Below are positions 16,189 to 25,502 of a DNA stretch of 45,274 nucleotides, one piece after another. The position numbers and the translations under genes are program-made. The notes under the pieces were generated by a model, which did not search any database, had not been told where the DNA came from, and saw only the letters and a list, made by a program, of their open reading frames with translations. The stretch comes from Marinilabilia sp. (GTDB lineage: Bacteria > Bacteroidota > Bacteroidia > Bacteroidales > Marinilabiliaceae), in contig NZ_JADQBH010000167.1 of the NCBI RefSeq assembly GCF_016278715.1, positions 1-45,274 on the forward strand, given 5' to 3'. Positions within the stretch are counted from its first letter, which is position 1. Each line of letters opens with the position of its first letter.

Positions 16189-16884
16189 CTACTCTTCTTT
16201 TTTAGTCTCTTCGTCAGAGGCTTCAGTTTTAGTTTCCTCAGATTTCGGCTCTTCAACTTTAGTTTCTTCCACCTTAGTCTCTTCAGCTTTAGTTTTCTCA
16301 GCTTCTTCGGCCTTTGGTTCTTCCACTTTAGTTTCTTCAGCAGGAGCTTCTTCCTGGGCTTCTTCAGCAGCCTCTTCAGTGTCAGCAGCTTCTTCTTTTG
16401 TTTCAGCTTCAGCTTCGGCAGCCAATTCGGCGTTTTTCTTAGCCAATTTCTCTGCTCTTTCGGCATTGACTTTGGCTTCCTGCTCGAGACGGGCTTTCCG
16501 TTCTTTTTCTGATTCAGAAGAAAGCAGGTCTTTCTTAGCCTGAATTTTTGCTTCCTTGTCTTCCATCCATTTCTGGAATCGACGTTCAGCTTCGGCTTCA
16601 TCAAAAGCACCTTTTTTAACACCTTCGAGCAAGTGTTTTTTCATGAGCACTCCTTGGTAACTCAGGATTGCACGGGTTGTGTCAGTAGGTTGGGCGCCTT
16701 TGCCAAGCCATGTTAAGGCTTTATCGAAATCGAGTTCGATCGTAGCAGGATTTGTGTTGGGATTGTATGATCCAATCCGCTCGATGTATTTACCATCTCG
16801 TGGCGCCCTGCTATCTGCTACCACTATGTGGTAGTAAGCATACCTTTTGCGTCCGTGTCTCGCTAATCTGATTTTTACGGGCAT
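16189..16884 (-). CDS. rpsP: 30S ribosomal protein S16 with a long acidic/lysine-rich C-terminal tail
   Basis: This 231-residue protein starts with a normal S16 core (about residues 1-80: [40 protein letters not shown]). The core is extended by about 150 residues: first a basic/charged helical stretch ([22 protein letters not shown]), then a low-complexity run of E, K, A and T with repeated KVEE/KAEE/KSEE units. Bacteroidota S16 proteins commonly have C-terminal extensions, but this one is at the long end; E. coli S16 has 82 residues. The tail is likely disordered and solvent-exposed. The repeat coding also leaves long open frames on the other strand, which are artefacts. The gene is divergent from dnaE. 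Confidence 0.95.
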   Translation of the reverse strand: MPVKIRLARHGRKRYAYYHIVVADSRAPRDGKYIERIGSYNPNTNPATIELDFDKALTWLGKGAQPTDTTRAILSYQGVLMKKHLLEGVKKGAFDEAEAERRFQKWMEDKEAKIQAKKDLLSSESEKERKARLEQEAKVNAERAEKLAKKNAELAAEAEAETKEEAADTEEAAEEAQEEAPAEETKVEEPKAEEAEKTKAEETKVEETKVEEPKSEETKTEASDEETKKEE

Positions 16885-16930
16885 GTTTCTTTTAAATTAC
16901 AATTAAACAACCTACTTTTTTTTGCGACTG

Positions 16931-16962
16931 CAAATATAAGGGCTTTTTATCTATTTACGAAA
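16931..16962 (-). promoter_or_regulatory. Promoter of rpsP (-33 TTTC, -7 TATATTTG)
   Basis: On the minus strand, TTTC at 16962-16959 (one mismatch to TTTG) is followed after 20 nt by TATATTTG at 16938-16931, a perfect TAnnTTTG, then CAGTCG. The -7 box lies 47 nt before the rpsP start. This is the best-formed promoter in the window. Confidence 0.6.
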
Positions 16963-17491
16963 CCTCCTTCAAGTTTATTTTAAGAAGCTTACTTTCTTTG
17001 GCTTAAATGAGTTTTCTCAAGGGCATTGATTTGTCCGTAGTGGTTGTCTTCCTCATTCGTTTACCAGAACCGTTTACTTTCTTTTTTGTTACAATTAATC
17101 CATGAGTTTGGTTCAAGAGGGTATGTATTTTCACTATTGTTCTGGGAAACTGAGAAGTTATGATTTAGATTGCTTAAGTTCACTCGCAGTGACCCCCCCA
17201 TTTGCTATAGGACTATAGGGGGAAAGTGGTCGAGTAATTTTTAAAACGAATAATTTAGAACAATAGCCCGTTACATTTTTAGATATAAGAATTAAGATAA
17301 TTCGTATTGTGCTGATAATTTGCGTTTTAATACATAACAGATTTTAGGCATAAAAAGCTGATTCAGAGGTTTTGGAAAAATTTTAGGGACTATTATTAAA
17401 AGTGAGAATTATTATATGACCTGGCTCATCCATTGTTTTATGAATTTCATCAACCAATGAGTCGATTTATTTTTTTACTGATGAATTTAAA

Positions 17492-17499
17492 TAATTTTG
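17492..17499 (+). promoter_or_regulatory. Putative -7 box of dnaE
   Basis: TAATTTTG is an exact TAnnTTTG match only 32 nt upstream of the dnaE ATG. No TTTG -33 element lies at the ideal distance, although the region is T-rich. Confidence 0.4.
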
Positions 17500-17530
17500 T
17501 AGGTTCATTGAAACAGTTCTGAAAAGCATT

Positions 17531-20500
17531 ATGGATTTGATACCTTTCACACACTTACACGTTCACTCTCAATACTCTATCCTTGATGGAGCGGCCAGCG
17601 TAAACGATCTGGTCACCAAGGCAAAAAGTGACGGAATGAAAGCCCTGGCGTTAACCGACCATGGAACCATGTTTGGCATAAAGGAGTTTTTTGACACCTG
17701 CAAAAAGAATAATGTCAAGCCAATTTTGGGGTGTGAAACATATGTTGCCGCACGTACCATTTATGATAAGAGCGATAGTAAGCTCGATGGGCGTGGGGAT
17801 CACCTGATTCTGCTTGCGAAGAACCGGGCCGGGTACCGTAATTTATTAAAAATAATCTCTGTAGCTAATATAGAAGGCTTTTATTATAAACCCCGGGTTG
17901 ACAAAAACCTTTTAGAACAATACAGTGAAGGGTTAATTGTCACTTCCGCCTGCATAGGGGGAGAAGTACCTCAGAAAATCATGGCCGGAGATTTTGAGGG
18001 AGCTAAGGAAAGTATTCTCTGGTTTAAGCGGGTCTTTGGCGACGATTATTATCTGGAGTTGCAGCGTCATCCCGCAGAAGATCTGAAAGCACGACATGAC
18101 GTTTATGACAATCAGGTGTTGGTGAATGAGAAACTGTTGGAGTTTTCCAAAGAGATGAATGTTAAAGTGATTGCTGCCAACGATGTCCATTTCACCAATG
18201 CCATAGATGCAGAGGCTCATGATTTGTTGATTTGTCTGAATACAGGTAAAGATTTTGACGACGAAAACCGGATGCGCTATACCCGGCAAGAGTGGTTTAA
18301 GACGACTGCCGAAATGAACGAACTGTTTAAAGATGTTCCGGAAGCCTTGCAAAATACTATGGAAATTGCTGATAAAGTGGAGATGTACGAGTTGAATTCT
18401 GCTCCCATTATGCCATTTTTTGCCATTCCGTCCGATTTTGGAACTTTCGAAGGTTACAAAGAACAATTTCCGGAGGAGAAACTTAGAGAAGAATTTGGAG
18501 ACCGTTACGATGCGCTAGGGGGTGATTATGAACACCTGGTCCGTGTAAAACTGGAATCTGATTATTTGACTTATCTTGCCTTTGAAGGGGCAAAAGATCC
18601 TATGCGTTATGGAGACCCAATTCCTGATAATGTAAAAGAGCGTCTTGATTTTGAACTGAATACCATCAAAACGATGGGGTTTCCGGGTTACTTCCTTATT
18701 GTTCAGGATTTTATTAATGCTGCCCGTGAGATGAAAGTGCTTGTTGGGCCCGGCCGGGGTTCGGCAGCTGGTGCTGCTGTTTCTTACTGCGTGGGAATTA
18801 CCAATATTGACCCAATTAAACACGACCTTCTGTTTGAACGATTTCTCAATCCGGATCGTATTTCCATGCCCGATGTGGATATCGACTTTGACGACGACGG
18901 ACGTCAGCTGGTGCTTGACTGGGTGACCGAAAAATATGGCCGGGACAAGGTCGCACATATTTGTACTTTTGGGACAATGGCAGCCCGGTTGGCCATCCGC
19001 GATGTGGGGCGTGTGTTAAAACTACCACTTCCTGATACCGATAAACTGGCAAAATTGATTCCCGAACGACCCGGAACCAAGCTTGCAAATGCTTATCAGC
19101 AAGTACTGGATCGTGAGAGAGAGACCGGAAGTATCGATGGAGCTATTGCTAAAATTGATATTGATTTGAGAGCCGCCCGGAATAGCGGAAATGGCAAACT
19201 AGAGGGGAAACTTGAGGTTTATAAAATATTTGCCGATCGCATTAAGGAAGCTCGCACCCATGGGGAGGAAAAAGTCCTGAAAACTCTGGAGCTGGCCTGT
19301 AGGTTGGAGGGTTCTGTGCGTCAAACCGGGGTACATGCCTGCGGGGTGCTTATTGGCAGGGATCCTCTGGAGCAGCATATACCGTTGATTCCCACCAAGG
19401 AAGAGAACCTGATGACGACCCAGTACGATGGGCGTTATGTGGAGGCCATCGGTTTGTTGAAGATGGACTTCCTGGGGCTTAAAACGCTTTCGATTATTAA
19501 GGAAACGCTCGACAATATAAGACTCTCGAAAGGGATTGAGGTAGATGTTGAAACATTGCCTCCTGACGATAAAGAGACTTTTGAGTTGTTTGCACGGGGA
19601 GATACTACAGCTATCTTTCAGTTTGAATCGCCCGGGATGAAAAAACACCTGCGGGCATTGGAACCCAACCGGTTTGAGGATTTGGTGGCAATGAACGCCT
19701 TGTATCGACCGGGCCCCATGGAATACATCCCCGATTATATTGATCGGAAACATGGTCGTAAGGAAATCAATTACGATCATCCGATGATGGAGTCTTTTTT
19801 GAAAGATACTTACGGCATTACCGTGTTTCAGGAGCAGGTGATGCTTTTGTCGCGTGCATTGGGTGGTTTTACCCGTGGAGAATCGGATTCTCTGCGGAAA
19901 GCGATGGGTAAGAAACTGGCCGACATGATGGCCAAGCTTAAGGATAAGTTCCGCGATGGCTGCCTGAAGAACGAAGAATTTGTGGAAGGGTGTAAACAGG
20001 TAAATAAAAAGCCTGAAGAACTGATTGAAAAAATTTGGAAGGACTGGGAGGCTTTTGCCAGTTATGCATTTAATAAGTCACACTCCGTATGCTACGCCTA
20101 TGTAGCCTATCAAACCGGATACCTGAAAGCCCATTATCCTGCTGAGTTTATGTCGGGAGTATTGAGCCGGAACCTCAGCGACATTACCAAGATCACCACC
20201 TTTATGGATGAGTGCCGGCGAATGGGCCTGGAGGTACTTGGACCTGATGTGAATGAAAGTTTCCGCAAGTTCACGGTAAATCTGCAGGGAGCTATCCGTT
20301 TTGGAATGGCCGGTATCAAAGGGGTAGGTGCAGGAGCCGTGGAAGAGGTCATTCGAAAACGTGAAGAGGGAGGACCTTTTAAAGGTATTTTTGATTTCGT
20401 GGAAAGGGTTAATCTGCAGACAGTCAGTAAAAAGAACCTTGAGGGACTGGCATCCTCCGGGGCATTTGATAATCTGGATGACTTTAACCGTGCCCAGTAT

Positions 20501-21331
20501 TTTGCTATTTCCGATGGGGAAGACGGTACGTTTATTGAGCGGCTTCTTCGCTATGGAAACCGTTATCAGATAGATAAGGCAAGCAGTCAGGTGTCATTAT
20601 TTGGCGCTGCAGACATGACGGGTGCCGTGAAGAAACCCACGCCGCCTAACGTCCCTGAATTCACAAGTATTGAAAAACTGAGCCGCGAAAAAGAGCTAAT
20701 TGGCATTTATTTGTCGGCTCATCCTCTGGATCGATTCAAACTCGAGTTGAAGCATTATTGTAATATGTCGCTCGGCGAACTGGATGATCTTTCCTTTGTT
20801 AATGGGAAGAATTTTATTGTAGGGGGTATGGTTACGGGAGTTCGGCGCGGAGTTACCCGGATGAAAGAGAACCCTTTTGCCATTATTACCATTGAGGATT
20901 ATTCCGGCTCACACGAATTCCCGCTGTTTGGCAGGGATTATACCGATTTTAGCAAATATCACAATGTTCCCGAGGATGGCAGTATCTTTTTGTTGATAAA
21001 GGGGAAGGTGCAGCCCAAAAAATACCGGCCCGAAGAGTTGGAAGCGAAAATTAATTCCATTTCATTTCTCAACGAAGTGTTGGATACTCATGTGCAGAGT
21101 TTGTCCCTGAATATTGCATTGGATAAGATTACTGACGATCTGGTAAATGAGTTGGCCAATGTCATGCTCGAGAACAAGGGGCACGTTTCTCTTCGTTTTA
21201 ATGTGTTTGATCCTGCTAATGAGAACTACCGCATTCAGATGTTGTCGCGTTCGGCACGAATAGATCTGTCACAGAAAGATGTGTTGCAATTCTTTGATGA
21301 GCATCCCGAACTGCAAATTAAGCTGGGATAG
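17531..21331 (+). CDS. dnaE: DNA polymerase III subunit alpha
   Basis: This 1266-residue replicative polymerase catalytic subunit belongs to the C family. The N-terminal PHP domain starts FTHLHVHSQYSILDGAAS and has ALTDHGTMFG. The palm domain includes GPGRGSAAGAAVSYC and PDVDIDFDDDGR, which supplies catalytic aspartates. Fingers and thumb segments follow, including YRPGPMEYIPDYI and GITVFQEQVMLLSRALGGF. A helix-hairpin-helix region (IKGVGAGAVEEVI) and an OB-fold (FIVGGMVTGVRRGVTRM) precede the C-terminal region. No intein or frameshift is seen; the length is normal or slightly long. trxA lies downstream with its own -7-like box. Confidence 0.97.
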   Translation: MDLIPFTHLHVHSQYSILDGAASVNDLVTKAKSDGMKALALTDHGTMFGIKEFFDTCKKNNVKPILGCETYVAARTIYDKSDSKLDGRGDHLILLAKNRAGYRNLLKIISVANIEGFYYKPRVDKNLLEQYSEGLIVTSACIGGEVPQKIMAGDFEGAKESILWFKRVFGDDYYLELQRHPAEDLKARHDVYDNQVLVNEKLLEFSKEMNVKVIAANDVHFTNAIDAEAHDLLICLNTGKDFDDENRMRYTRQEWFKTTAEMNELFKDVPEALQNTMEIADKVEMYELNSAPIMPFFAIPSDFGTFEGYKEQFPEEKLREEFGDRYDALGGDYEHLVRVKLESDYLTYLAFEGAKDPMRYGDPIPDNVKERLDFELNTIKTMGFPGYFLIVQDFINAAREMKVLVGPGRGSAAGAAVSYCVGITNIDPIKHDLLFERFLNPDRISMPDVDIDFDDDGRQLVLDWVTEKYGRDKVAHICTFGTMAARLAIRDVGRVLKLPLPDTDKLAKLIPERPGTKLANAYQQVLDRERETGSIDGAIAKIDIDLRAARNSGNGKLEGKLEVYKIFADRIKEARTHGEEKVLKTLELACRLEGSVRQTGVHACGVLIGRDPLEQHIPLIPTKEENLMTTQYDGRYVEAIGLLKMDFLGLKTLSIIKETLDNIRLSKGIEVDVETLPPDDKETFELFARGDTTAIFQFESPGMKKHLRALEPNRFEDLVAMNALYRPGPMEYIPDYIDRKHGRKEINYDHPMMESFLKDTYGITVFQEQVMLLSRALGGFTRGESDSLRKAMGKKLADMMAKLKDKFRDGCLKNEEFVEGCKQVNKKPEELIEKIWKDWEAFASYAFNKSHSVCYAYVAYQTGYLKAHYPAEFMSGVLSRNLSDITKITTFMDECRRMGLEVLGPDVNESFRKFTVNLQGAIRFGMAGIKGVGAGAVEEVIRKREEGGPFKGIFDFVERVNLQTVSKKNLEGLASSGAFDNLDDFNRAQYFAISDGEDGTFIERLLRYGNRYQIDKASSQVSLFGAADMTGAVKKPTPPNVPEFTSIEKLSREKELIGIYLSAHPLDRFKLELKHYCNMSLGELDDLSFVNGKNFIVGGMVTGVRRGVTRMKENPFAIITIEDYSGSHEFPLFGRDYTDFSKYHNVPEDGSIFLLIKGKVQPKKYRPEELEAKINSISFLNEVLDTHVQSLSLNIALDKITDDLVNELANVMLENKGHVSLRFNVFDPANENYRIQMLSRSARIDLSQKDVLQFFDEHPELQIKLG

Positions 21332-21407
21332 TTTGTCCCGGAGCTGGGAGGTCTGAAGAAGATTGTCTGGCTGGGACTTCCCTGCAGCGCCATTTCTAAA
21401 AAAGTTT

Positions 21408-21415
21408 TATCTTTG
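21408..21415 (+). promoter_or_regulatory. Putative -7 box of trxA
   Basis: TATCTTTG, an exact TAnnTTTG match, lies 102 nt upstream of the trxA start in the 185-nt dnaE-trxA gap. It suggests trxA can be transcribed independently of dnaE. Confidence 0.4.
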
Positions 21416-21516
21416 AACAAGAGCAATAAAAGTGTGTTATTTAATTATTGCTTTCTGACAGGGGATTTCCCTTTTTGAGTGAGTTTATTTTATTGATATA
21501 ATTAAAAAAATAAGTT

Positions 21517-21834
21517 ATGACTGTTGAAGTAACAGATGCCAATTTTGAGGAAATGGTATTGAAATCTGACAAGCCGGTTTTGGTTGATTTTTGGGCAGAG
21601 TGGTGTGGACCCTGCCGTATGGTGGCTCCTATTGTGGCTGATTTGGCCGAAGAATACAAGGACAAGGCCGTGCTGGCCAAAATGGATGTGGATTCAAATC
21701 CGGATACTTCCGTGAAATTTGGAATCAGAAATATTCCTACCATTTTGTTCTTTAAAGGTGGGGAAGTGGTTGACAAACAGGTGGGTGCTGTGCCGAAGGC
21801 TGCGCTTGCATCTAAACTGGATGCTATTATTTAG
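21517..21834 (+). CDS. trxA: Thioredoxin
   Basis: This 105-residue classical cytoplasmic thioredoxin has active site WAEWCGPCRM (about residues 28-37) and the conserved cis-proline segment RNIPTILFFKGG. It has no signal peptide. It reduces protein disulfides, including ribonucleotide reductase. It lies 185 nt after dnaE and ends at a strong terminator. Confidence 0.97.
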   Translation: MTVEVTDANFEEMVLKSDKPVLVDFWAEWCGPCRMVAPIVADLAEEYKDKAVLAKMDVDSNPDTSVKFGIRNIPTILFFKGGEVVDKQVGAVPKAALASKLDAII

Positions 21835-21917
21835 TCGTGCAAAGTCAAAGACTTATAATTTCACAGTCTTGCTGAACACACTGTTTGAGGCATTAGGATT
21901 TTTTCCAAATAGAGTCT

Positions 21918-21954
21918 GCCGGTTTCATCAAAATGAGACCGGCCGGCTTTTTTT
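21918..21954 (+). terminator. Rho-independent terminator after trxA
   Basis: A 10-bp stem (CCGGTTTCAT / ATGAGACCGG, one G-T pair) has a CAAA loop and is followed by CCGGC and seven T. It lies about 85 nt after the trxA stop. Confidence 0.88.
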
Positions 21955-22055
21955 AATATCACAATATTTTATTACGATATTCTGTTGTGTTCATGCAAGT
22001 ATCAGATTACAAGTTATTTATAGGCAGGCGGAATTGTTATTCAACACTTTGATAA

Positions 22056-22083
22056 TAAAAACCTTGCGCCTTTGCGTTTAGGC
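22056..22083. repeat. Short intergenic repeat (CTTGCGCCTTTGCGTTTAGG)
   Basis: The plus-strand core CCTTGCGCCTTTGCGTTTA reads on the other strand as TAAACGCAAAGGCGCAAGG. That begins GCCTAAACGCA when extended, like the site at 10473. It belongs by pattern to the ACGCAAAGGCGCAAAG-type intergenic sequences scattered in many Bacteroidota genomes. Confidence 0.5.
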
Positions 22084-22193
22084 ATTTCTAATGGACTATT
22101 GTTAGATAACAGTCTGTTCTTGTGGACTATATCTGGTTTAATTCCTTCTCGTTGCCTAATGTTTCTTATGTGGTTCAAAATCCGGGAACGAAC

Positions 22194-23597
22194 TTATCCC
22201 AGAATCATTCCAACAACTGTGGCCGAGAGCAGAGACGCCAGTGTTCCGGCCAGCAAAGCACGTATGCCCAGTTGGGAGAGCATGACTCGCTTACCCGGAG
22301 CCAGTGCCCCGATGCCTCCAATCTGAATGCCGATAGATGCAAAATTGGCAAACCCGCACAGTACGTATGTAGCCATGATTACTGATTTTTCATGCATAAA
22401 GGCTCCTGCATCTTTCAATTCGCCCAGACTCACATAACCAATAAATTCAGTCATGATGAGCTTTTCGCCAAGCACCCGGCCTACCAGGTCGATGTCCTGA
22501 CTGCCCACTCCTAAAACCCACATCAGCGGGGCAAAAATGTATCCCAGTAGGAACTCAAGCGACAATCCGTTGTACTGCCCGTCGGTGGCAGAGGCAATCA
22601 TTGTATTGAGAGTAGTCCAGTCGCCTACTTTCAGAAGAATAAAATTCATCATGGCGATAAGGGCAATAAAGACCAGTAACATACCGGCTACATTTACAGC
22701 CAGTTTGATGCCTTCTGTCGTGCCATTGGAAATTGCATCCAATACGTTTTTTCCTATTTTCTCTTTGGGAACTTCTACCTCTTTGCTGATTTTTTCGGTC
22801 TGGGGTACCAGCATTTTTGAGATGATAATGACCCCTGGAGCAGCCATGATAGATGCAGCCAGCAAGTGTTTGGCATAAATTAGTTCCTGTAGGGGATCGC
22901 CGCCTCCCAGTACTTTAATGTAAACGGCCAGCACTCCACCTGCCAGGGTTGCCATACCTCCCGACATGACCAGCATGATTTCGGAACGGTTCATCTTTTC
23001 CAGGTATGCTTTTATCATGAGTGGAGACTCGGTCTGGCCCAGAAAAATATTCCCTGCCACCGAGAGACTCTCTGCCCCGGAGATTTTAAGCAATTTGGTC
23101 ATGCCTTTGGCAAGCCAGTAAACGACCTTTTGTATGATGCCAAAATAGAACAATATGCTTGTAAGGCCCGAGAAAAATATGATGGTGGGCAGAATGGTAA
23201 TGGCAAAATTGAGTAATGGTTGTTCTATTTCTCCGCTGACCAGACTTTTGAAAAGGAATTTTGCACCGGCATCCGAGAAACCGAGAATCTTCACAAATAT
23301 TTTTCCTAAAACATCAAAAATCGACTGCACAAAAGGAATATACAAAATGGCAAGAGCCAATATCAGCTGAATGATGAGTCCTGTGCCGACAACACGCCAC
23401 GAAATGGCTTTGCGATTGGTGCTGAATAGCCAGGCCAGAAACATAATAAGGGCCATTCCCAACATACCTCTTAAAAGGCTCTCAAGGCTAAATCCTCCTC
23501 CCTGAGCAACCACCGGGTTGTTGGTGGCGTGTAGCATAACGGGAGAGGCAAAGAGTAAAAAGACGACCGGCAGAATCCTCAGAATAGTTCGCTTCAT
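22194..23597 (-). CDS. NupC-family concentrative nucleoside transporter
   Basis: This 467-residue polytopic inner-membrane nucleoside symporter (CNT family) has the family segments LGQTESPLMIKAYLEKMNRSE, LMVLSGG-like VMSGGMATLAGGVLAVY, MTEFIGYVSLGEL and CGFANFASIGIQIGGIGAL. These line the nucleoside and cation sites. The N-terminus has an additional hydrophobic stretch (MKRTILRILPVVFLLFASPVML then ATNNPVVAQ) that resembles a cleavable signal peptide, with a second helix after it. The protein is longer than E. coli NupC (400), mainly at this end. It imports nucleosides using an ion gradient; Na+ versus H+ cannot be told. Confidence 0.93.
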   Translation of the reverse strand: MKRTILRILPVVFLLFASPVMLHATNNPVVAQGGGFSLESLLRGMLGMALIMFLAWLFSTNRKAISWRVVGTGLIIQLILALAILYIPFVQSIFDVLGKIFVKILGFSDAGAKFLFKSLVSGEIEQPLLNFAITILPTIIFFSGLTSILFYFGIIQKVVYWLAKGMTKLLKISGAESLSVAGNIFLGQTESPLMIKAYLEKMNRSEIMLVMSGGMATLAGGVLAVYIKVLGGGDPLQELIYAKHLLAASIMAAPGVIIISKMLVPQTEKISKEVEVPKEKIGKNVLDAISNGTTEGIKLAVNVAGMLLVFIALIAMMNFILLKVGDWTTLNTMIASATDGQYNGLSLEFLLGYIFAPLMWVLGVGSQDIDLVGRVLGEKLIMTEFIGYVSLGELKDAGAFMHEKSVIMATYVLCGFANFASIGIQIGGIGALAPGKRVMLSQLGIRALLAGTLASLLSATVVGMILG

Positions 23598-23756
23598 TTT
23601 GTTTGGGGTATTTTTGTTGAATGGTTTGGTATGACCTGTATTGTCAACGAATGGCCCGGAAATAAAAGTGAGTTGATTGAGACAGGTGGAACAGTGTTTT
23701 TGGTTTACTTAAACAGGCCGGGTAAGGCCTGCGGATTTTGTTTAAAAGAATTAAAT

Positions 23757-24359
23757 CTATTTTTCCCGACGTTGTATTTCGTCGCGTATTTCGGAGGCTT
23801 TTTCATAATTCTCATGATCGATGGCCTCATCCAAAAGGTGGTTTAGTTCTTCAATCGACTTCTCTCTAAGGGGATTGGCTGTTTTAGGAGAGGAAGGTTT
23901 TTTCTCTTTTTCCTGTGTCGGATTCATTTCATCCTGGTCCCCAAAATCTAATACAATTCCCGCCTTTTGCATGATTTCTTCATAAGTAAAAATGGGACAG
24001 TTGAATCTTAGTGCCAGCGACACTGCATCCGAAGTTCTGGAATCTATCCGCACTACTTCATCATTGTAAAGACACACCAGTTCGGAATAGAAAATGCCTT
24101 CTTCGAGCTTATAGATAATAATTTCCAGTATATCCACTTTGAAGGCACGGGCAAAATTTAAAAATAAATCGTGTGTAAGCGGTCGGGGAGGTTCAAGCCC
24201 TTCAAGTTTTATGGCGATAGATTGCGCTTCAACAGCTCCGATAATTATAGGAATTCTGCGTTCACCCTCCTCTTCCGCCAAAACCAAAGCGTAAGCTCCC
24301 GATTGTGTTTGAGAGTACGATAGACCCAGTATGTTAAGTTTAATTTTTGTTTTGTCCAT
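23757..24359 (-). CDS. Bifunctional nuclease (DUF151) fused to a C-terminal UVR motif
   Basis: This 200-residue protein has an N-terminal DUF151 domain (about 1-140: VLAEEEGERRIPIIIGAVEAQSIA and RIDSRTSDAVSLALRF). A variable linker of about 25 residues is followed by a UvrB/UvrC-type UVR coiled-coil motif (about 164-200: SIEELNHLLDEAIDHENYEKASEIRDEIQRR). DUF151 proteins include a plant bifunctional nuclease. The DUF151-UVR fusion is common in Bacteroidota; the cellular substrate is unknown, and a role in DNA or RNA processing is inferred from the family. A -7-like TATATTTG lies about 90 nt upstream. Confidence 0.88.
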   Translation of the reverse strand: MDKTKIKLNILGLSYSQTQSGAYALVLAEEEGERRIPIIIGAVEAQSIAIKLEGLEPPRPLTHDLFLNFARAFKVDILEIIIYKLEEGIFYSELVCLYNDEVVRIDSRTSDAVSLALRFNCPIFTYEEIMQKAGIVLDFGDQDEMNPTQEKEKKPSSPKTANPLREKSIEELNHLLDEAIDHENYEKASEIRDEIQRREK

Positions 24360-24446
24360 TGAATTTTAATTTCTGCATTCCGATTCGCTTGTACTGAATT
24401 TCGTGTGAGATATGTTAAATTAATATCGCGCAATTTGAATAGTAAA

Positions 24447-24454
24447 CAAATATA
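24447..24454 (-). promoter_or_regulatory. Putative -7 box of the DUF151-UVR gene
   Basis: On the minus strand this reads TATATTTG, an exact TAnnTTTG match 88 nt before the start at 24359. No firm -33 box was seen. Confidence 0.4.
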
Positions 24455-24514
24455 GAAAATTGTTTTGACAATAGAGGGTACTCACTAAAATCGGGTTTCT
24501 GACACGCTGGAAAC

Positions 24515-25498
24515 TCAAATTCGCAGGAAGAATTTTTGCAGTTTGGGATGGAACGAAGTGGCTGCCAGAATTACAGATGGCATCAGTGCTGGCAAAGCAA
24601 GATTAAAAAACCATAAAACCAGAGAAGACATCACAATTCCCGGTTCTGCAACAGCCGTGCTGCCAAATATCATTATGGCCAGGGTAGCCCGTATGCTCAA
24701 ATCGCCGGCACCTGCTGATGGGATAAACGATAAGGCACCGTAAAAAATAAAAATTGCATAAAGTCCGTTGCGAATATCATTTAGTCCGAAAAAATGTAAC
24801 AAAATGAGAAATTGAAACGAGAAAACAGAATATCGGATCGTGGTCAGCAGCAATACATGAAGAATAGCGCTCTTTTTGGTTTGCTTAATCATGTCGAGCC
24901 TGGTTTTTACCAGGGATAGAAAAACCGTGAAATACCTCATTCGTTTAAGAATCAGCCATAGTGCTAATATTAATCCGGAGATGACTGTTAATGGCAATAA
25001 TAAGGACGATGAGGCAGTGGAATTTACAAGTAAAGTCAGATAGTCGCCTGCAGAGTGTGTTGTCCAGAGCAGTGCCCAAATGGCAGCAAAAAGGATGACA
25101 AAATTCTGGATGATACTTCCGATAAGGGACAAAACGATGATTTTGCTTTTTTCCCCCGAAGGATAGAAAACAGATTTTCCGATCGGATCTCCTGTGCGGG
25201 CAGGGGTAACCATTCCCAGTTGAATACCTTTGAGTACCTGAACAAATGCCTCCCTGAATGAGATGAACCTGACGGGGCGTGCCAGAATTTGCCATTTACG
25301 GGTTTCCAGAGCTAAGTTCAGGCCCATCAGCGAAAACTGAAGCATTAAAAGGGCAGGAAGTTGTTGTTGATTGGTTTTTAAATAGTCAAGGAAAGCTCCC
25401 CACTCTGCAAAAGACCATAATTTGTAACCTACCCATACCAGCGCCACTGCTGATATCAGCATTAGTATTCGATTGATGTTTATCTGTGCTCTGCGCAT
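24515..25498 (-). CDS. Flippase-like / LPG-synthase transmembrane domain protein (second of tandem pair)
   Basis: This 327-residue polytopic membrane protein has about eight hydrophobic segments. The family features of the lysylphosphatidylglycerol synthase TM region (also called UPF0104 or AglD-like, Pfam PF03706) are visible: an ETRKWQILARPVRFISFREAFVQVLKGIQLGMVTPARTGDPIGK segment and the late SFIPSAGAGDLSIRATLAI motif. It has no C-terminal aminoacyl-transfer domain, so it is not an MprF enzyme. Family members are suspected lipid or glycolipid flippases. It starts 4 nt after the stop of the paralogous upstream gene, so the two are co-transcribed and may form a pair. Substrate unknown. Confidence 0.75.
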   Translation of the reverse strand: MRRAQININRILMLISAVALVWVGYKLWSFAEWGAFLDYLKTNQQQLPALLMLQFSLMGLNLALETRKWQILARPVRFISFREAFVQVLKGIQLGMVTPARTGDPIGKSVFYPSGEKSKIIVLSLIGSIIQNFVILFAAIWALLWTTHSAGDYLTLLVNSTASSSLLLPLTVISGLILALWLILKRMRYFTVFLSLVKTRLDMIKQTKKSAILHVLLLTTIRYSVFSFQFLILLHFFGLNDIRNGLYAIFIFYGALSFIPSAGAGDLSIRATLAIMIFGSTAVAEPGIVMSSLVLWFFNLALPALMPSVILAATSFHPKLQKFFLRI

Positions 25499-25502
25499 CG
25501 TC

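Larger units (their letters stand above)
16885..17530. other. Intergenic region, 646 bp, divergent rpsP/dnaE promoters
   Basis: There is no recognisable gene. The region holds the rpsP promoter (16931-16962), a C-run/G-run pair (CCCCC at 17195-17199 and GGGGG at 17218-17222) enclosing two self-complementary CTATAG hexamers (17205 and 17213), and the dnaE -7 box (17492-17499). The rest is A+T-rich. Confidence 0.6.
21835..22193. other. Intergenic region, 359 bp, trxA-nupC convergent spacer
   Basis: It contains the trxA terminator and a short repeat element at 22056-22083. No gene was recognised, and no clear T-run hairpin was seen for the nupC side. Confidence 0.6.

Noticed and set aside
16110..16622. 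Long open frames over the rpsP tail on both strands
   Set aside because: They arise from the low-complexity GAA/AAG-rich repeat coding of the S16 tail; their translations are monotonous K/L/R or S/A strings with no domain and no ribosome site.
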